A stretch of DNA of 64,000 nt, taken from Stentor coeruleus (lineage: Eukaryota > Ciliophora > Heterotrichea > Heterotrichida > Stentoridae). Position 1 is the stretch's first letter, and every line of letters starts with the position of its first letter. A program made the position numbers and the translations under genes. The notes beneath the pieces were generated by a model. That model did no database searches, was not told the origin of the DNA, and was given only the letters and a program-made list of their open reading frames with translations. The stretch lies in assembly GCA_001970955.1 (NCBI GenBank), contig MPUH01000003.1, positions 145,257-209,256 on the forward strand, read 5' to 3'. Shown piece after piece: positions 39,010 through 49,158 of this stretch.

Positions 39010-39383
39010 TGTTTATTTAACATATAAAATTCGAAAATTGCATTTTAATATTTTGGTGTTTAAGAGGGAAAATCTTGGTGAAAGGTTTAGAATGGGAGAT
39101 GATAATAGAGAGCTGAGGAAGATGTTTGGAATAAAGATTTTATGGCCACCAAAATTATAAACTCTAACAACTCATTCCAGTATTCTATAATCTGAGAATT
39201 TTTTTTTAAGCGTAATGCTTTATAATATTTTTATTATCTTTCTTATTTAATAATTCACTAAACATAATCTACAATTTTTCTTCAAAATAAAATCAATGCC
39301 AATTTCGCACATTAAAACTATAATCTACTCATGCTAACTCATTAAGCATAAGCATCTGATTTTATAGATAGAATCAGTATAAT
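39010..39383. other. Spacer upstream of the LRR gene
   Basis: About 370 bp of A+T-rich DNA between two minus-strand genes. Nothing recognised. Confidence 0.4.
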
Positions 39384-39914
39384 TTAAAATCCTAATCTAA
39401 ACTGCAAAATCTTATCTCCAAATAATTTACCGACAAATTCTTTAGCTTCATACGCATCCTTTACTTCATCCATAACATATCTCCAATATTTAGGGATGAT
39501 ATTACGAATTAAAAATTGTATTTTGTTAAGTGAGTTTTTAAGTTTTGGGTTATACACCAATATAATAACAAAATTATTTCGATTGATAAATCCTTGAAAA
39601 TTTTTCATTATAATGTCACTACTAACAGTTGCTGTTTTATGATTAGATGCATTGACTACAATAACAACCCAATCAATACCTTTAGCAGTTTCTGCCATAA
39701 ATAAGTTTCTAAGCATATCATATCTGCAATTAAAACTTACAATCTCCATCATGCTATTATATCGTATCTCTGTTGTAGTATCAGTAACTTTATTTGGTAA
39801 AGGTAAATCAGAAAAAAAAATCTTTCGTGTCAGATTATCTGTAGGTAATACCAGAGCTCTGTAAGGACGTTTACGTGAATACTTATGAAGAATCATAGAA
39901 AAGATAATCCCCAT
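39384..39914 (-). CDS. Arf-like pseudo-GTPase without a P-loop
   Basis: A 176-residue protein similar in length, order of hydrophobic strands and N terminus to the Arf-like gene just upstream. It starts MGIIFSMILHKYSRKRPYRA, a possible myristoylation site. At the P-loop position it has PTDNLTRK in place of GxxxxGK, so it should not bind nucleotide normally. IDWVVIVVNASN corresponds to the Arf VVDSSD strand, and NFVIILVYNP occupies the NKQD strand with the specificity motif lost. It is probably a diverged duplicate acting as a non-catalytic partner, or it is decaying. Confidence 0.5.
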   Translation of the reverse strand: MGIIFSMILHKYSRKRPYRALVLPTDNLTRKIFFSDLPLPNKVTDTTTEIRYNSMMEIVSFNCRYDMLRNLFMAETAKGIDWVVIVVNASNHKTATVSSDIIMKNFQGFINRNNFVIILVYNPKLKNSLNKIQFLIRNIIPKYWRYVMDEVKDAYEAKEFVGKLFGDKILQFRLGF

Positions 39915-40025
39915 TTATATTATAAAGCAATAATTATTATACTAAACACTATACAACTTCCATAATAAAAACATTTTAGCATATATAGTTTATAAGCTTA
40001 TATAATAGTATATATAGATATATAC

Positions 40026-40562
40026 TTAATTGGTCATTGCCCTTGATATCCATTCAATAGCTTCAGTTACTCCATCATCTGAAGCTGCAGACATGCCTTG
40101 GATGTTCCACTTTTTGTTCTCAGGTTCGAACTTTATGACCATTTCTATTTCTCTTACACTTTTCGCAGTAGGTAAATCTTGCTTATTACAGAGAACTATT
40201 ATTGGTGAGTTTTCTAATGCTGGGATATTGATAAGATTTTTCAGTTCGGCTTTTGTAAGTTTTAATTGGCTTGCATTTGTTGAATCAAGCATGTAGATTA
40301 TGCCAGTGACTTCATTTATACGATCTTCAAGTATCTGATTTATTTGAAATGAACTAGTGTATACAAAAGAGGTCAATGTCAAATCAGCAGGGATGAGGGT
40401 GTTTGTGTTGTAGACAATAATTTCATTATTGGAATTATGATCGTTTAGACCTAATTTGCTAAGGAATGTTTTTTTCCCTGAGGATGCTGGGCCTATTATT
40501 AAGATATGGTATCTTGATACAGTGAAGAATTTGCTTAAAAAAAGTTCAAGTATTGCTCCCAT
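40026..40562 (-). CDS. Arf/Arl-like GTPase with degenerate switch II
   Basis: A 178-residue Arl-family protein beginning MGAILELFLSKFF, an amphipathic, potentially myristoylated helix. G1 is GPASSGKK. G4 is NKQDLPTAKSVREI, as in Arf. The C-terminal block WNIQGMSAASDDGVTEAIEWI matches the Arf G5 region and last helix. The DVGGQ switch II motif is absent: the region reads FVYTSSFQINQI, so normal GTP hydrolysis is unlikely. GIIYMLDSTNASQL is the usual strand after switch II. A further diverged copy lies 111 bp downstream on the same strand. Confidence 0.75.
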   Translation of the reverse strand: MGAILELFLSKFFTVSRYHILIIGPASSGKKTFLSKLGLNDHNSNNEIIVYNTNTLIPADLTLTSFVYTSSFQINQILEDRINEVTGIIYMLDSTNASQLKLTKAELKNLINIPALENSPIIVLCNKQDLPTAKSVREIEMVIKFEPENKKWNIQGMSAASDDGVTEAIEWISRAMTN

Positions 40563-40742
40563 TGATAGAGATTTAGTGCTTATTTATAAAAAGTGTCAGA
40601 GGCTATAAGAAAAATGGTGTGATAGTATATAAAAAGAGTTTAATGATTTTTATGAGTATTATATGTGTTTATAAGAGAAATATGTTACAATAATTATTGT
40701 ATTAATATTTTATTATATGAAGGATGATTCTTGGTATATTTT

Positions 40743-40866
40743 TTGTTGCTATTTGAATATGTAAGCAAGAATGCTATAAGCTTATAGGCATCTCTAATAT
40801 TTTTTTGTTGTTATTTGAATATGTAAGCAAGAATGCTATAAGCTTATAGGCATCTCTAATACATTT
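40743..40866. repeat. Two tandem 62-bp units, nearly identical
   Basis: TGCTATTTGAATATGTAAGC and the following bases to about 40804 recur with a 62-bp period and essentially one substitution. Near identity suggests a recent duplication or an assembly artefact; here there is no N between copies. Confidence 0.8.
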
Positions 40867-41654
40867 TTTAATTATCAAGAATAATTCTTTCATTTCTTAG
40901 CAAAATCTGGAATAATAATTTTTGGTATTAATTATTGAAAATTGATGCTTAGTAAATCAAATCGCAATCTACTATAAGACAATAATATTTTTTTTATGTA
41001 TTATTGCACCTCAATGTTGTTTTAATTATTTTGCCTTTATAACAAATATTATATCTCAAAAAATGAATAGAAAAATTATTGTCGTATAAATCTTTATATT
41101 AATATCTTGCATTTTATTAAAGGCTTCAAATTCCCATATTCTTCAAAAAAAATCATCTCCAAAAATTCGATACTAAATTTTTTATCCTGCATTCTCTTTA
41201 TTAATTATACTCACTACTGAAATTATGTTTCTCTTCAATATTTCAAAAAAATTAAGTCAAATTAACTTCTAGGTAGTCAAATAATTATTAAAATTGTGTA
41301 AACTTGTAATAAGCTTATTATTATCGAAGAGAGTATTGTTGGCGAATTAGATTCTTGATATAAATATAGTTGAGTTGATGTGCTAAAATTAGGATGAGAA
41401 ATTAATGAATAGTTGATTATAAATAGTAAAATTATGAAGAGGATTAAAAATGAGACAGAACAGTGAGTTTTAAGATTCTTGGTAATACAATAGATAAAGC
41501 TATAGCACATTTTATTGAATGTGAGTATTTATAATTATTAATTTGATAGATTTATATACATAAGCCTAACACATACTAACATAGAGATAATAATATAATT
41601 ATACTAATATAGTTACAATAGCATAGCTATACTAATGTAGTCACTCTAATATAA

Positions 41655-41834
41655 CTATTTATTAATATGGATATAAGTATATATATTAGTATTCTAATAG
41701 AAATTGATTAATGATAGCTATTCACTAATATGGATATAAGTATATATTAATATTCTAATGGAAATTTATTAACGATAGCTATTTACTAATATAGATGTAT
41801 ATATATTGATATTCTAATTGAAATTTATTAATGC
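41655..41834. repeat. Three imperfect tandem units of 61-63 bp
   Basis: Units begin CTATTTATTAATATGG, CTATTCACTAATATGG and CTATTTACTAATATAG and each ends near AAATTTATTAA. Units differ by several substitutions and small indels, so this is an old minisatellite in gene-poor DNA. Confidence 0.75.
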
Positions 41835-42943
41835 TCATATAAAGCAAACTATGATTTTTGTATACTAGAAAAGGATAAATCATATGAAATAAATCTATCA
41901 TAAAATTAGCTAAAATTAGCTATTATTTAATGCATAATCATAATAACGCATATCTGTATAAAACTTTTCATTTTGTATATCATCTTAGTAAACTAACTGC
42001 ATAACCATAATTTAAGCAGCTAGTGTTAACTTCATAATACTTGCATGTAATAAATAAAACTATAAAAATTCACGTAGTTCAATTATAGCTATGAAGAATA
42101 CACTAATTTGATTATTTTAAACCTTTCCGCTTTTCTCATTTATACAAATTTCTCCTACCATTTTGGTTTAAAAATAGCCATCTATTACTGAAAGATATAT
42201 TTTTCAATTTCTATTTCTTTTTTGTATCCTTTAGAAATGAAAATATTGAAATCTTGCAGCGAATTTAGTATTTTTTCTTGGACATTAATAGTTTATAGTT
42301 ATAAAAACTTTTATTTTTGTGGAAAATATTAAAGAATATTATTTTTATCAGTACTTTAGTAACTGAAGGTTTTTAAAAAATTACAAAAATGTCTATTTCT
42401 TAAGTGATTTTATAGAAATAAGCCATGCTTTAATTGGAATTTTAATCATTTTTATTTAATAAAGACATAAGATTGGCTGCTAACTATTGGAATTTATAAA
42501 GAGATAAAGTTAAGTTAATTTGCCTGATGAAAAAATAATATTTTTGTATGTGAAATATAATTTTGGTTTAAAAATCTAGTTTTTAAAGGAAAAGCATGCA
42601 TTAGTTGAATTCTTTATAAATAAAGAATGCTTTAGAAAGACTATATGGAATATAATGCAGCCAGAATAAATGTATTAATTTTAAAATTCGGATGATACTA
42701 TATAATCATTTACTAAATAGTTTCTCCTAATAATTCTTATCCTTAAATAAAAATTAAGTTAAAATAATTTAATTTTCTAAGAAAAAGCCTCTTATATGAT
42801 GCAATTAGCTATAATAAAACTTATCTTAAGATGTTTGTATAAAACTCCTTTATCGGGAAAATATATAAAAAATCAGAATAATTTTTATTAAGCATTGAAG
42901 GTAAGTTTATAGTATTTGTTATATAAAGTCTATAATTATTGAA

Positions 42944-43675
42944 TTAATCTTGGGATAATTTAGCTATTTTTCTCGGGGGTATTGCGTTATTTATAGATAA
43001 CTGCCAATCTCCAGTTTCATGATATTTTATTATCAACTCTGCAACATGATTGACTGTGAGAACTGTACTTCTTTCAAGCTTTATATATTTTAGTATAGGA
43101 AGTTTTGTTGTTTTAATACCTTGCTCCGTAGCCTTATTATGAGTTATCATTTTAAGCCTGTTATGATCAACTAATCCTCCAATTATATACACATTATTTG
43201 TGTCAAATATTTCTAGCTCATTTTCTGAATCTGCCGTCAAATAAACTAAATTGTCCTTGTTAAATTTTTCTAAATAACTTTCAGGGTGCATTTCTAATGG
43301 CCAGTTCCCATATGACACCTTATCAATATCTTCTTTTAACCCTTGAGAAACCCCTGTGAGTATCAAATTTATCGGGTGTTCTGATCTTTTGTTTACAGCA
43401 TAGCAGTACATTATTTGCTGTTTTAAGCTTGATTTTTCTTTTTCTGTAAGATAGCTTTCAAAGTCGCAATCTATTATAACTTTAAGCCCTTCATTTTTCC
43501 TTTTATCCCATTCTTCTCTGTTGTTTTTATACAGGCATGACACTCGATGTTTTTTCTTTTTCTTTTTCTGTTTCTGTTCTTTTTGGTACTTTTTCTTCTG
43601 TTCCCAGTGTTCCTGCTTGCGCTTTTTCTTTTGTTGTGATTTTGTAAGAATTTCAGCAGGCTGCTCTTCTTCCAT
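42944..43675 (-). CDS. tRNA (guanine-N1) methyltransferase, Trm10 family
   Basis: A SPOUT-superfamily enzyme that methylates N1 of purine 9 in tRNA. A Lys-rich N-terminal tail (QQKKKRKQEHWEQKKKYQKE) is followed by KVIIDCDFESYLTEKE, typical of the Trm10 core start. The cofactor knot is clear: NVYIIGGLVDHNRLK, KLPI, LTVNHVAELIIKYHETGDW and IPPRK are hallmark Trm10 motifs. Length is about 243 aa, close to fungal Trm10. Start at 43675 (MEEEQPAEIL) is preferred; the frame extends four codons more. No domain is missing. Confidence 0.93.
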   Translation of the reverse strand: MEEEQPAEILTKSQQKKKRKQEHWEQKKKYQKEQKQKKKKKKHRVSCLYKNNREEWDKRKNEGLKVIIDCDFESYLTEKEKSSLKQQIMYCYAVNKRSEHPINLILTGVSQGLKEDIDKVSYGNWPLEMHPESYLEKFNKDNLVYLTADSENELEIFDTNNVYIIGGLVDHNRLKMITHNKATEQGIKTTKLPILKYIKLERSTVLTVNHVAELIIKYHETGDWQLSINNAIPPRKIAKLSQD

Positions 43676-43795
43676 TATTATAAGCAAAAATCATATGCAA
43701 AAAGCAGCAAAAATACAGCAATCATAGTCGCACTATTAAAAAAGCCGCAAAGCACAATCAAATTATTTAAAACAAACCTAATCTATAATAGCATT

Positions 43796-44371
43796 TTACT
43801 CAACTAGTTGATAGAATTTCTTTGGTAACGCACGCTTAGACATCCATTTCCTTCTAGCATCTTTAAGATATATATGTAGAGCTTGCTTTTTATTATGCAT
43901 AAAACTCTCTATAGGCTTCAAATACATAGCATCAGGCTTAGTATTAACATCTCTCATTGTATTTAAGACTTTATCAAGTGCTCTCTGTTCTAATATTGCT
44001 TTTATCTTTCTTCTTTCATCCTCTCTCACACTTAAATTCATACATCTTAGAATTTTTTGACTTTTATCAGTCCTTTATATAAATTACATTAGCTCTTTCC
44101 TCACTTTTTCATAAACTCCTAAAGGGCTTGAGTTTTGAATGCCTACTTTTCGCTCTGCAGATTTTGTGTTTATTTTTGGAAGGGTATTAAATGAGATTGG
44201 CTTTTGGCTGATTTTCGGCCCCGGAGATGGAGTTCGATTTACCTTAAGAATCGGCCATATTTCTTTTAGTTCTCTAGGAGTTTGATAATATTTGCTGGGT
44301 GTATTTGATTTGGTTTTTAGGTCAGGCAAAACCAATAAAAATTTCCCTAGTGAGCCAAGATTGCAGTGCAT
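43796..44371 (-). CDS. Hypothetical basic protein, two exons joined by a 15-nt intron
   Basis: Exon 1 begins MHCNLGSLGKFLLVLP at 44371 and runs to ELM. The intron at 44073-44087 (GTAATTTATATAAAG, A at position 10) removes an in-frame TAA, and the frame continues TDKSQKILRCMNLSVREDE to YQLVE. The spliced product is 186 residues. Without splicing one would see two short frames of 95 and 81 residues. The protein is basic with a proline-rich linker (NRTPSPGPKISQKP) and a helical C-terminal half; no family is recognised. Confidence 0.65.
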
Positions 44372-44843
44372 TATATAATAATGGCTTTAAATTTTAGAAA
44401 TAGGCTTATTTAGATTTTATATAGAAGTTTAAGTTGGTTTAAAAGGGAAAAAATACAAATTGTGATTGATTTTGATAAAATAATAAAGAATGAAAAGAGT
44501 TTAATATTTTTTTTGAAATTTTTAATAATATAGATTTTAATAACTGTTTATGCTTAGTAGTATGAAAATTATAAAATTTAGCATTACAGCTTAATATGAG
44601 AATACACATACAACCTCTATTTTACTGATAATTTAACCAGATTGTGCTAAGATCCCTAAATTTCGTAAAATTCATATTTTAACTCAAATTAAAAATCTAA
44701 ATCTAGCAATAAAAAAAAAAATCAGCATTCAGTTATATTCAAATGCCATCAAGTAAATGGGAATAATATCTAAATACCAAAATTTATATGGAAAATATGT
44801 TGAGATCAATAATTAATCTAGCTGTAGCATATATATGCATTCT

Positions 44844-45420
44844 CTATAAAATGTAATTGCTAATAAATATGTATTTCCCCCAAATGCCCTTAAATAAATA
44901 TGCTATAAAAGCATTGCAACTGATATCAATTTTATGTATAAACAGCCCCAAGACCCTATGAAAATATGCCTCTATGCATACTGCAATTTTCCAAATTTTC
45001 TCCAACTTCTTGTCATCCTCACTTCTCTCAGCCAATCTGCTCACTTTCTTCTTCATATCTTTTTTCATCTCATTCTTCATAATCTCTTCCTTTTCTCCTC
45101 AACAACATTATTCCTAATATTTCCATTCACATCATTAATGCCTTAGCTTTTAATTTCCTCATAGCTCTTATCCTCTTTAGCATAATTACAATTTCTACTT
45201 CCTTCTTAAACTCCGCTTCAGATAAAAACTCTATAGCAATTTTCCCCTGCATTCAAATTAAATACGTTTTTATGTAAGCCAAAGCAGCCTTATGTCTTTT
45301 AAGTATAAAATCCAAATAAGTTATTAATATTAGCTTTTTCAGGGATATGAAAGAAACAATTAAAATATTTCTCCTCGATTTCTAAGTTGATAATATGAAT
45401 TCTATCTACAATTTATTAAA
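44844..45420 (-). pseudogene. Unrecognised coding relic interrupted by TAA codons
   Basis: On the minus strand one frame reads EEKYFNCFFHIPEKANINN and continues through GCFGLHKNVFNLNAGENCY and YAKEDKSYEEIK to about 45075. It is broken by four TAA and one TGA without a frame change. A second frame then runs about 75 codons (MKKDMKKKVSRLAERSEDD, FHRVLGLFIHKIDIS) to 44844. The pieces may be one decayed gene, but I recognise no family. Real coding origin is suggested by composition only. Confidence 0.35.
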
Positions 45421-45995
45421 GCCTAGAATCTAAAAGTTTCATTATACAAAATAATATAGTATGGATGCTAGATGTTAATATGTTCAGGTATGAGTGAGTG
45501 TTTAAAAATAGAAATGAGCTAGAGTGTTAAAGGTTTAAGGTTAAAAATTGCTGAATAGAATATTTTTTATGATGTATAAAATGCTAGTTTTAGTAAAATT
45601 AGGGTTATTATTACATTAATAGGTGCAAGGCAATGATATAAATTCTTAAGCTTAGCCATTATTTATTCTTTTTATACCCATCTTCATTCTGCAACATAAT
45701 ATCATCCTAAATCATCATTCACATTTAAACCATAATCCTTCAATATCTTTCTACCAAATTTCAACATAAAATATGCCAATAAATTTTATCTATAACCCTT
45801 TTTATAAGCTAATATTTTCAATTAAGTTATCTAAATATTTCCTTGAACAAAAACACGGAATCTTACTTCACAACAAAAGCTTATATTAAGCATTTCATAA
45901 TTTAAATATTAATAGATTCAATCAAAAAAAATATTTTATGCCTAACACAATTATCCCAGAAACTCATAGAATTTATCATTCTATTAGATTTATTT

Positions 45996-46379
45996 CTATT
46001 GGTTTTGCTCACAGAACGCAGCCATCATCTCTACAAAACTACTATAGTCAGAGACAGATAGCAGCACCTGTATAAAAACTCTGCAGTCTTCATCATCTTT
46101 AGACTGGGATTGCAACAATTTGAAAAACTCTTCAACTGTTAAACCTTCACTGCAAACTAAGTCGTCCAATTTGGATTCGAAAAGATGCTGAAATTCTTGA
46201 TAGGCTAAAGTGTGCTCGATTTTGTTCTCAGTTTCAGTCACTTTCATGTCTGCAGTAAACAAGTTCGAATATTTCTTAGCAAATGTGTTGAACATTTGCT
46301 CTCCTGTATTATCTTCATCACCAAAATAGAAATCCTCTATCTTCCTCATCGCTCTTTCCATCTTATCCATAGCACTCAT
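45996..46379 (-). CDS. BART-domain protein (ARL2BP-like)
   Basis: A 127-residue protein that fits a single BART domain, the all-helical module of ARL2BP/CFAP36 that binds GTP-loaded Arl2 or Arl3. Visible order: KIEDFYFGDEDNTGEQMF, then FAKKYSNLF, then EHTLAYQEFQHLFESKLDDL, then VEEFFKLLQ and a final helix FIQVLLSVSDYSSFVEMM, comparable to the ARL2BP terminal LLTFTDFLAFKEMF. Start at MSAMDKMERAM (46379) is chosen over an upstream Met that adds MVIFIK. Arl3-BART pairs work in ciliary trafficking, which fits the organism. Confidence 0.75.
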   Translation of the reverse strand: MSAMDKMERAMRKIEDFYFGDEDNTGEQMFNTFAKKYSNLFTADMKVTETENKIEHTLAYQEFQHLFESKLDDLVCSEGLTVEEFFKLLQSQSKDDEDCRVFIQVLLSVSDYSSFVEMMAAFCEQNQ

Positions 46380-46513
46380 TTTTATAAATATAACCAAAGA
46401 GATAAGATGGATAAGATTCTAGTTTGAACACACTTTCAAAGAAGATTACATTGGAAAATTGTGTAAAAAGCTCATTAAGTAATTTATGATGAAATTTAAA
46501 ATAATTATATCTA

Positions 46514-46648
46514 TTTATTGATTTAGTTAGAATTTTTATTAAATATATTATATAAAATGCAGATTAGGAAGTTTAAAGTTNTTTATTGATTTAGTTAGAA
46601 TTTTTATTAAATATATTATATAAAATGCAGATTAGGAAGTTTAAAGTT
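46514..46648. repeat. 67-bp exact direct repeat around N at 46581 (assembly join)
   Basis: Bases 46514-46580 and 46582-46648 are identical, separated by one N. Interpreted as unmerged overlapping contig ends in spacer DNA. Confidence 0.9.
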
Positions 46649-46659
46649 TAGTAAAGTTT

Positions 46660-47065
46660 AAAGTGGGTGATAGTTAAGGTGGCATGGTTTAAACCTTGTC
46701 CGATCGAGGTTTGTTGTCCTACGATCTCTTTCTTTGGGCAGACTCGGTATGTTAAACCACCGTTGTCGCTGGTTATGCGACTTTTTATTGGCTGAAGAGC
46801 TCTTTACTGTTTCTTTTCTTTAGCGTCAAGATGATGGAGGCAAGTCTTGTGTTCACCTTGTTTTTCTTGAAGAATCCAGCTTGCTTTAGGCATGTTTTGA
46901 AGTTCTTATGGTGCTCATAGCAAACTGGGAATTTAGTCCTAGAAGTGTTATGGGTGCTTTCTGACTTGGTACAGTGAATGGAAATTATTGTTTGGCAATG
47001 CTGTTTCCAGCCCTGGAAACCTACTTCACTCAGGAACTATCCTCCTAGATTAGGAATTACTACCT
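46660..47065. other. Unexplained G+C-richer island of about 400 bp
   Basis: This block is near 45% G+C by eye while both flanks are below 25%. It has no open frame under the standard code. On the minus strand one frame is free of TGA for about 135 codons and contains several TAA/TAG (for example KNFKTCLKQAGFFKKNKVN). It also contains local inverted repeats (TTTCCAGCCCTGGAAA, GTCGC with GCGAC, GGTTTAAACC), so a structured RNA is possible. I could match it to no known RNA family. The rest of the 46380-47811 spacer is featureless. Confidence 0.4.
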
Positions 47066-47811
47066 GATTAAATAAGATAGTGCAAGGATTTTTTATAAAT
47101 TGTTATTCCTATGATATCCTTTATTATATATACTTAAAACTGATAATAAATTTTATTATTTAATGACCTTTGCTTTACTATAAAATTAGGCTGTAAAAAT
47201 CGATCACATCCGCACTTAATATTAAACTGAATATCTTCGTAGCATTATTTTTCGCATAAAAATCAGTCATAAAGTACAAAGTTTTGAATATTCTTCTATC
47301 TTTTCAATATTTCCTAAATAACTTCATCATAGCTCCTTGCTTAATTTTGCGAAAAAATCAATCCTATCCAAATTTTGCATATTTATAGTAATAAACCAAT
47401 CATCCTTGCTTCTTCCATTCCTACTTCCATCTCTTCTTAAATCTTCATTAAAATCTCATTTCCATTCCTAACTCTATCTATCACAAACCCCTAGAATATC
47501 TTTTTTCTACAAAATCTTCCTTTTATCATCCTTTTCTTCTCAAAAATATTCCTTATTAATCCCAATGCCTTCTTATATTCAATTCTTGCCTACCTACAAG
47601 AAGTAGCATATTAACATTTGCAAACAATATTGAAATTCAAATAATAATATTCCTAAAACCAAAAATATCCTAACCCTTAAGTATTTTTCCATCAAACAAG
47701 CATATAAATATTGATTAAGCATAGGTTTTCTTTGGCTATCTCTGTATGAAAGGGTCGATTTATTTGAGTAATGGCGATGATAAAACAGAAGTATAAGACT
47801 CTAGATCATAG

Positions 47812-48075
47812 ATGAAAAAATGCGACAAAGACACTGAAAGCTACTCAAAAAATGCCCCGAAACGAGCAGCAACCCTAGTAAAAATCAAAAAACCTAAATC
47901 AAACAAGTTCCCTAAATCTCCAAATTCAAATCAACCCAAGATTATGGAAAGGCCTAAAGCCCCACACAATACGACAGGGTACATAATTGATCAGCATCCA
48001 GCAATTTTCTATGACCCAGAAGAGCTATTAGGCCAGTTTTTCGACATTGACACTAAAGGAAATTTCTTATTTTAG
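47812..48075 (+). CDS. Small basic protein with a HEXIM-like NTT motif
   Basis: An 87-residue protein: a Lys/Pro-rich basic half (KIKKPKSNKFPKSPNSNQPK) followed by RPKAPHNTTGYIIDQHP and a hydrophobic/acidic end (GQFFDIDTKGNFLF). APxNTT followed by a His is reminiscent of the PYNTTQFLMxDH motif of HEXIM, which inhibits P-TEFb and also follows a basic RNA-binding stretch. HEXIM coiled coils are absent, so this is only a motif-level resemblance. An upstream in-frame ATG at 47741 would require removal of 21 nt, unlike the usual 15-nt introns, so the start at 47812 is kept. Confidence 0.5.
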   Translation: MKKCDKDTESYSKNAPKRAATLVKIKKPKSNKFPKSPNSNQPKIMERPKAPHNTTGYIIDQHPAIFYDPEELLGQFFDIDTKGNFLF

Positions 48076-48840
48076 CCTTACATAACTAACTATCCTATCA
48101 ATAAGTTTTATTTGTATAATAGAGTTACTAGTGATTGAGACTGATTTTGTCTTATTATTTACTAGCAGCTTAAGATACTGCATTATTTCTATATGCAAAA
48201 TTTGACTTTTTTAGTAAAATTATTAGGAGAGTATTGGAATGAGAATTATTGGGATATGGATTATGTAGGAAATTTGAGATATAGGAAAGATAGATTTAAT
48301 AGAATCTAATATTTGATAATATATAATTATTGCTTTAAATTAGGTAATTTTTGATATAGTGATTTCTTTGAATGATTAAGTTCTTTAGGTATTTGGAAAA
48401 TATCAGATATTTTTATTTTAGGGATAATGCAGATTTAAGATTTTAGTAAGGGTTTGAAAAATTTAGTAACAACAATATATTTGTAATACTTATCTATGCT
48501 ATTATTATAAAGATTGATATTTGTAAATACATTCTATTTTACAGATATAATAATAGCTAAGGCTATTTAGTGAAAATTGTATTTAAAATAACTTACTGCT
48601 TATTATGGTTTTATGTATAGAAATTCAACTAAATTATATTAATTTTTTCTTTAAAAGCATTGCAAAGTCAATAAAACTTTTCTCATAAAAATAATCTAAT
48701 GACAAATGTATAAACAATTTATGAATCATGCTTTCTTTGAATATACTTATCTAATAATTTTCTTTAAACTTACCTAAAATCCTACTTTACTTATAAAAAA
48801 CAATTCTTTTAAGCAGTATTATAATATTTTGTCTTAAATT
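48076..48840. other. Spacer between convergent genes, nothing recognised
   Basis: About 765 bp of A+T-rich DNA containing two 3' ends. No repeat or relic was identified. Confidence 0.4.
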
Positions 48841-49158
48841 TTACTTAAACAGTTGTTCAAGTCTTTTTATAAACAACCTCTTCATAGTAGTTTCCCTTCG
48901 TAGCTTGAAGTCTTTTGTATCTTGGATACCTTTCATGAAGTCTTTACTACTTTCTCGGAATGCCCACATATTCCGGATAAAACTGCTGTCTTCTTTGCTT
49001 TTAATAGAATGATATCTTGATTTTATTTTTTTATCTAATCTTACCCAATCTTCTTCGTGCATGTTATGAATACGACGTACTTTTACAAGTTCTGGGCTTG
49101 CTGATTTTCGTTTAATTTTCTTGATTTGTGGTAATCTAGGTGATTGTAAAGAAAGCAT
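48841..49158 (-). CDS. Hypothetical small basic protein
   Basis: A 105-residue, strongly basic and helical protein from MLSLQSPRLPQIKKIKRK to LEQLFK. Motifs such as IRNMWAFRESSKDFMKGIQ suggest amphipathic helices. There is no known domain, signal peptide or membrane segment. Composition is coding-like against its spacers. It is similar in style, though not visibly homologous, to the other small basic proteins in the window. Confidence 0.5.
   Translation of the reverse strand: MLSLQSPRLPQIKKIKRKSASPELVKVRRIHNMHEEDWVRLDKKIKSRYHSIKSKEDSSFIRNMWAFRESSKDFMKGIQDTKDFKLRRETTMKRLFIKRLEQLFK

Larger units (their letters stand above)
40563..42943. other. 2.4-kb gene-poor A+T-rich region with tandem repeats
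   Basis: The largest gene-free stretch of the window. It contains a 62-bp tandem duplication (about 40743) and three imperfect 60-63 bp units (41655-41834). Reading frames are short and compositionally random, and no RNA gene or transposon end was identified. Confidence 0.5.

Noticed and set aside
41277-41510. 77-codon minus-strand frame with a hydrophobic stretch
   Set aside because: It lies in the gene-poor A+T-rich block, and its Ile/Ser/Leu/Tyr-rich composition is what random A+T-rich DNA gives. No homologous pattern or neighbouring exon through a 15-nt intron was found.
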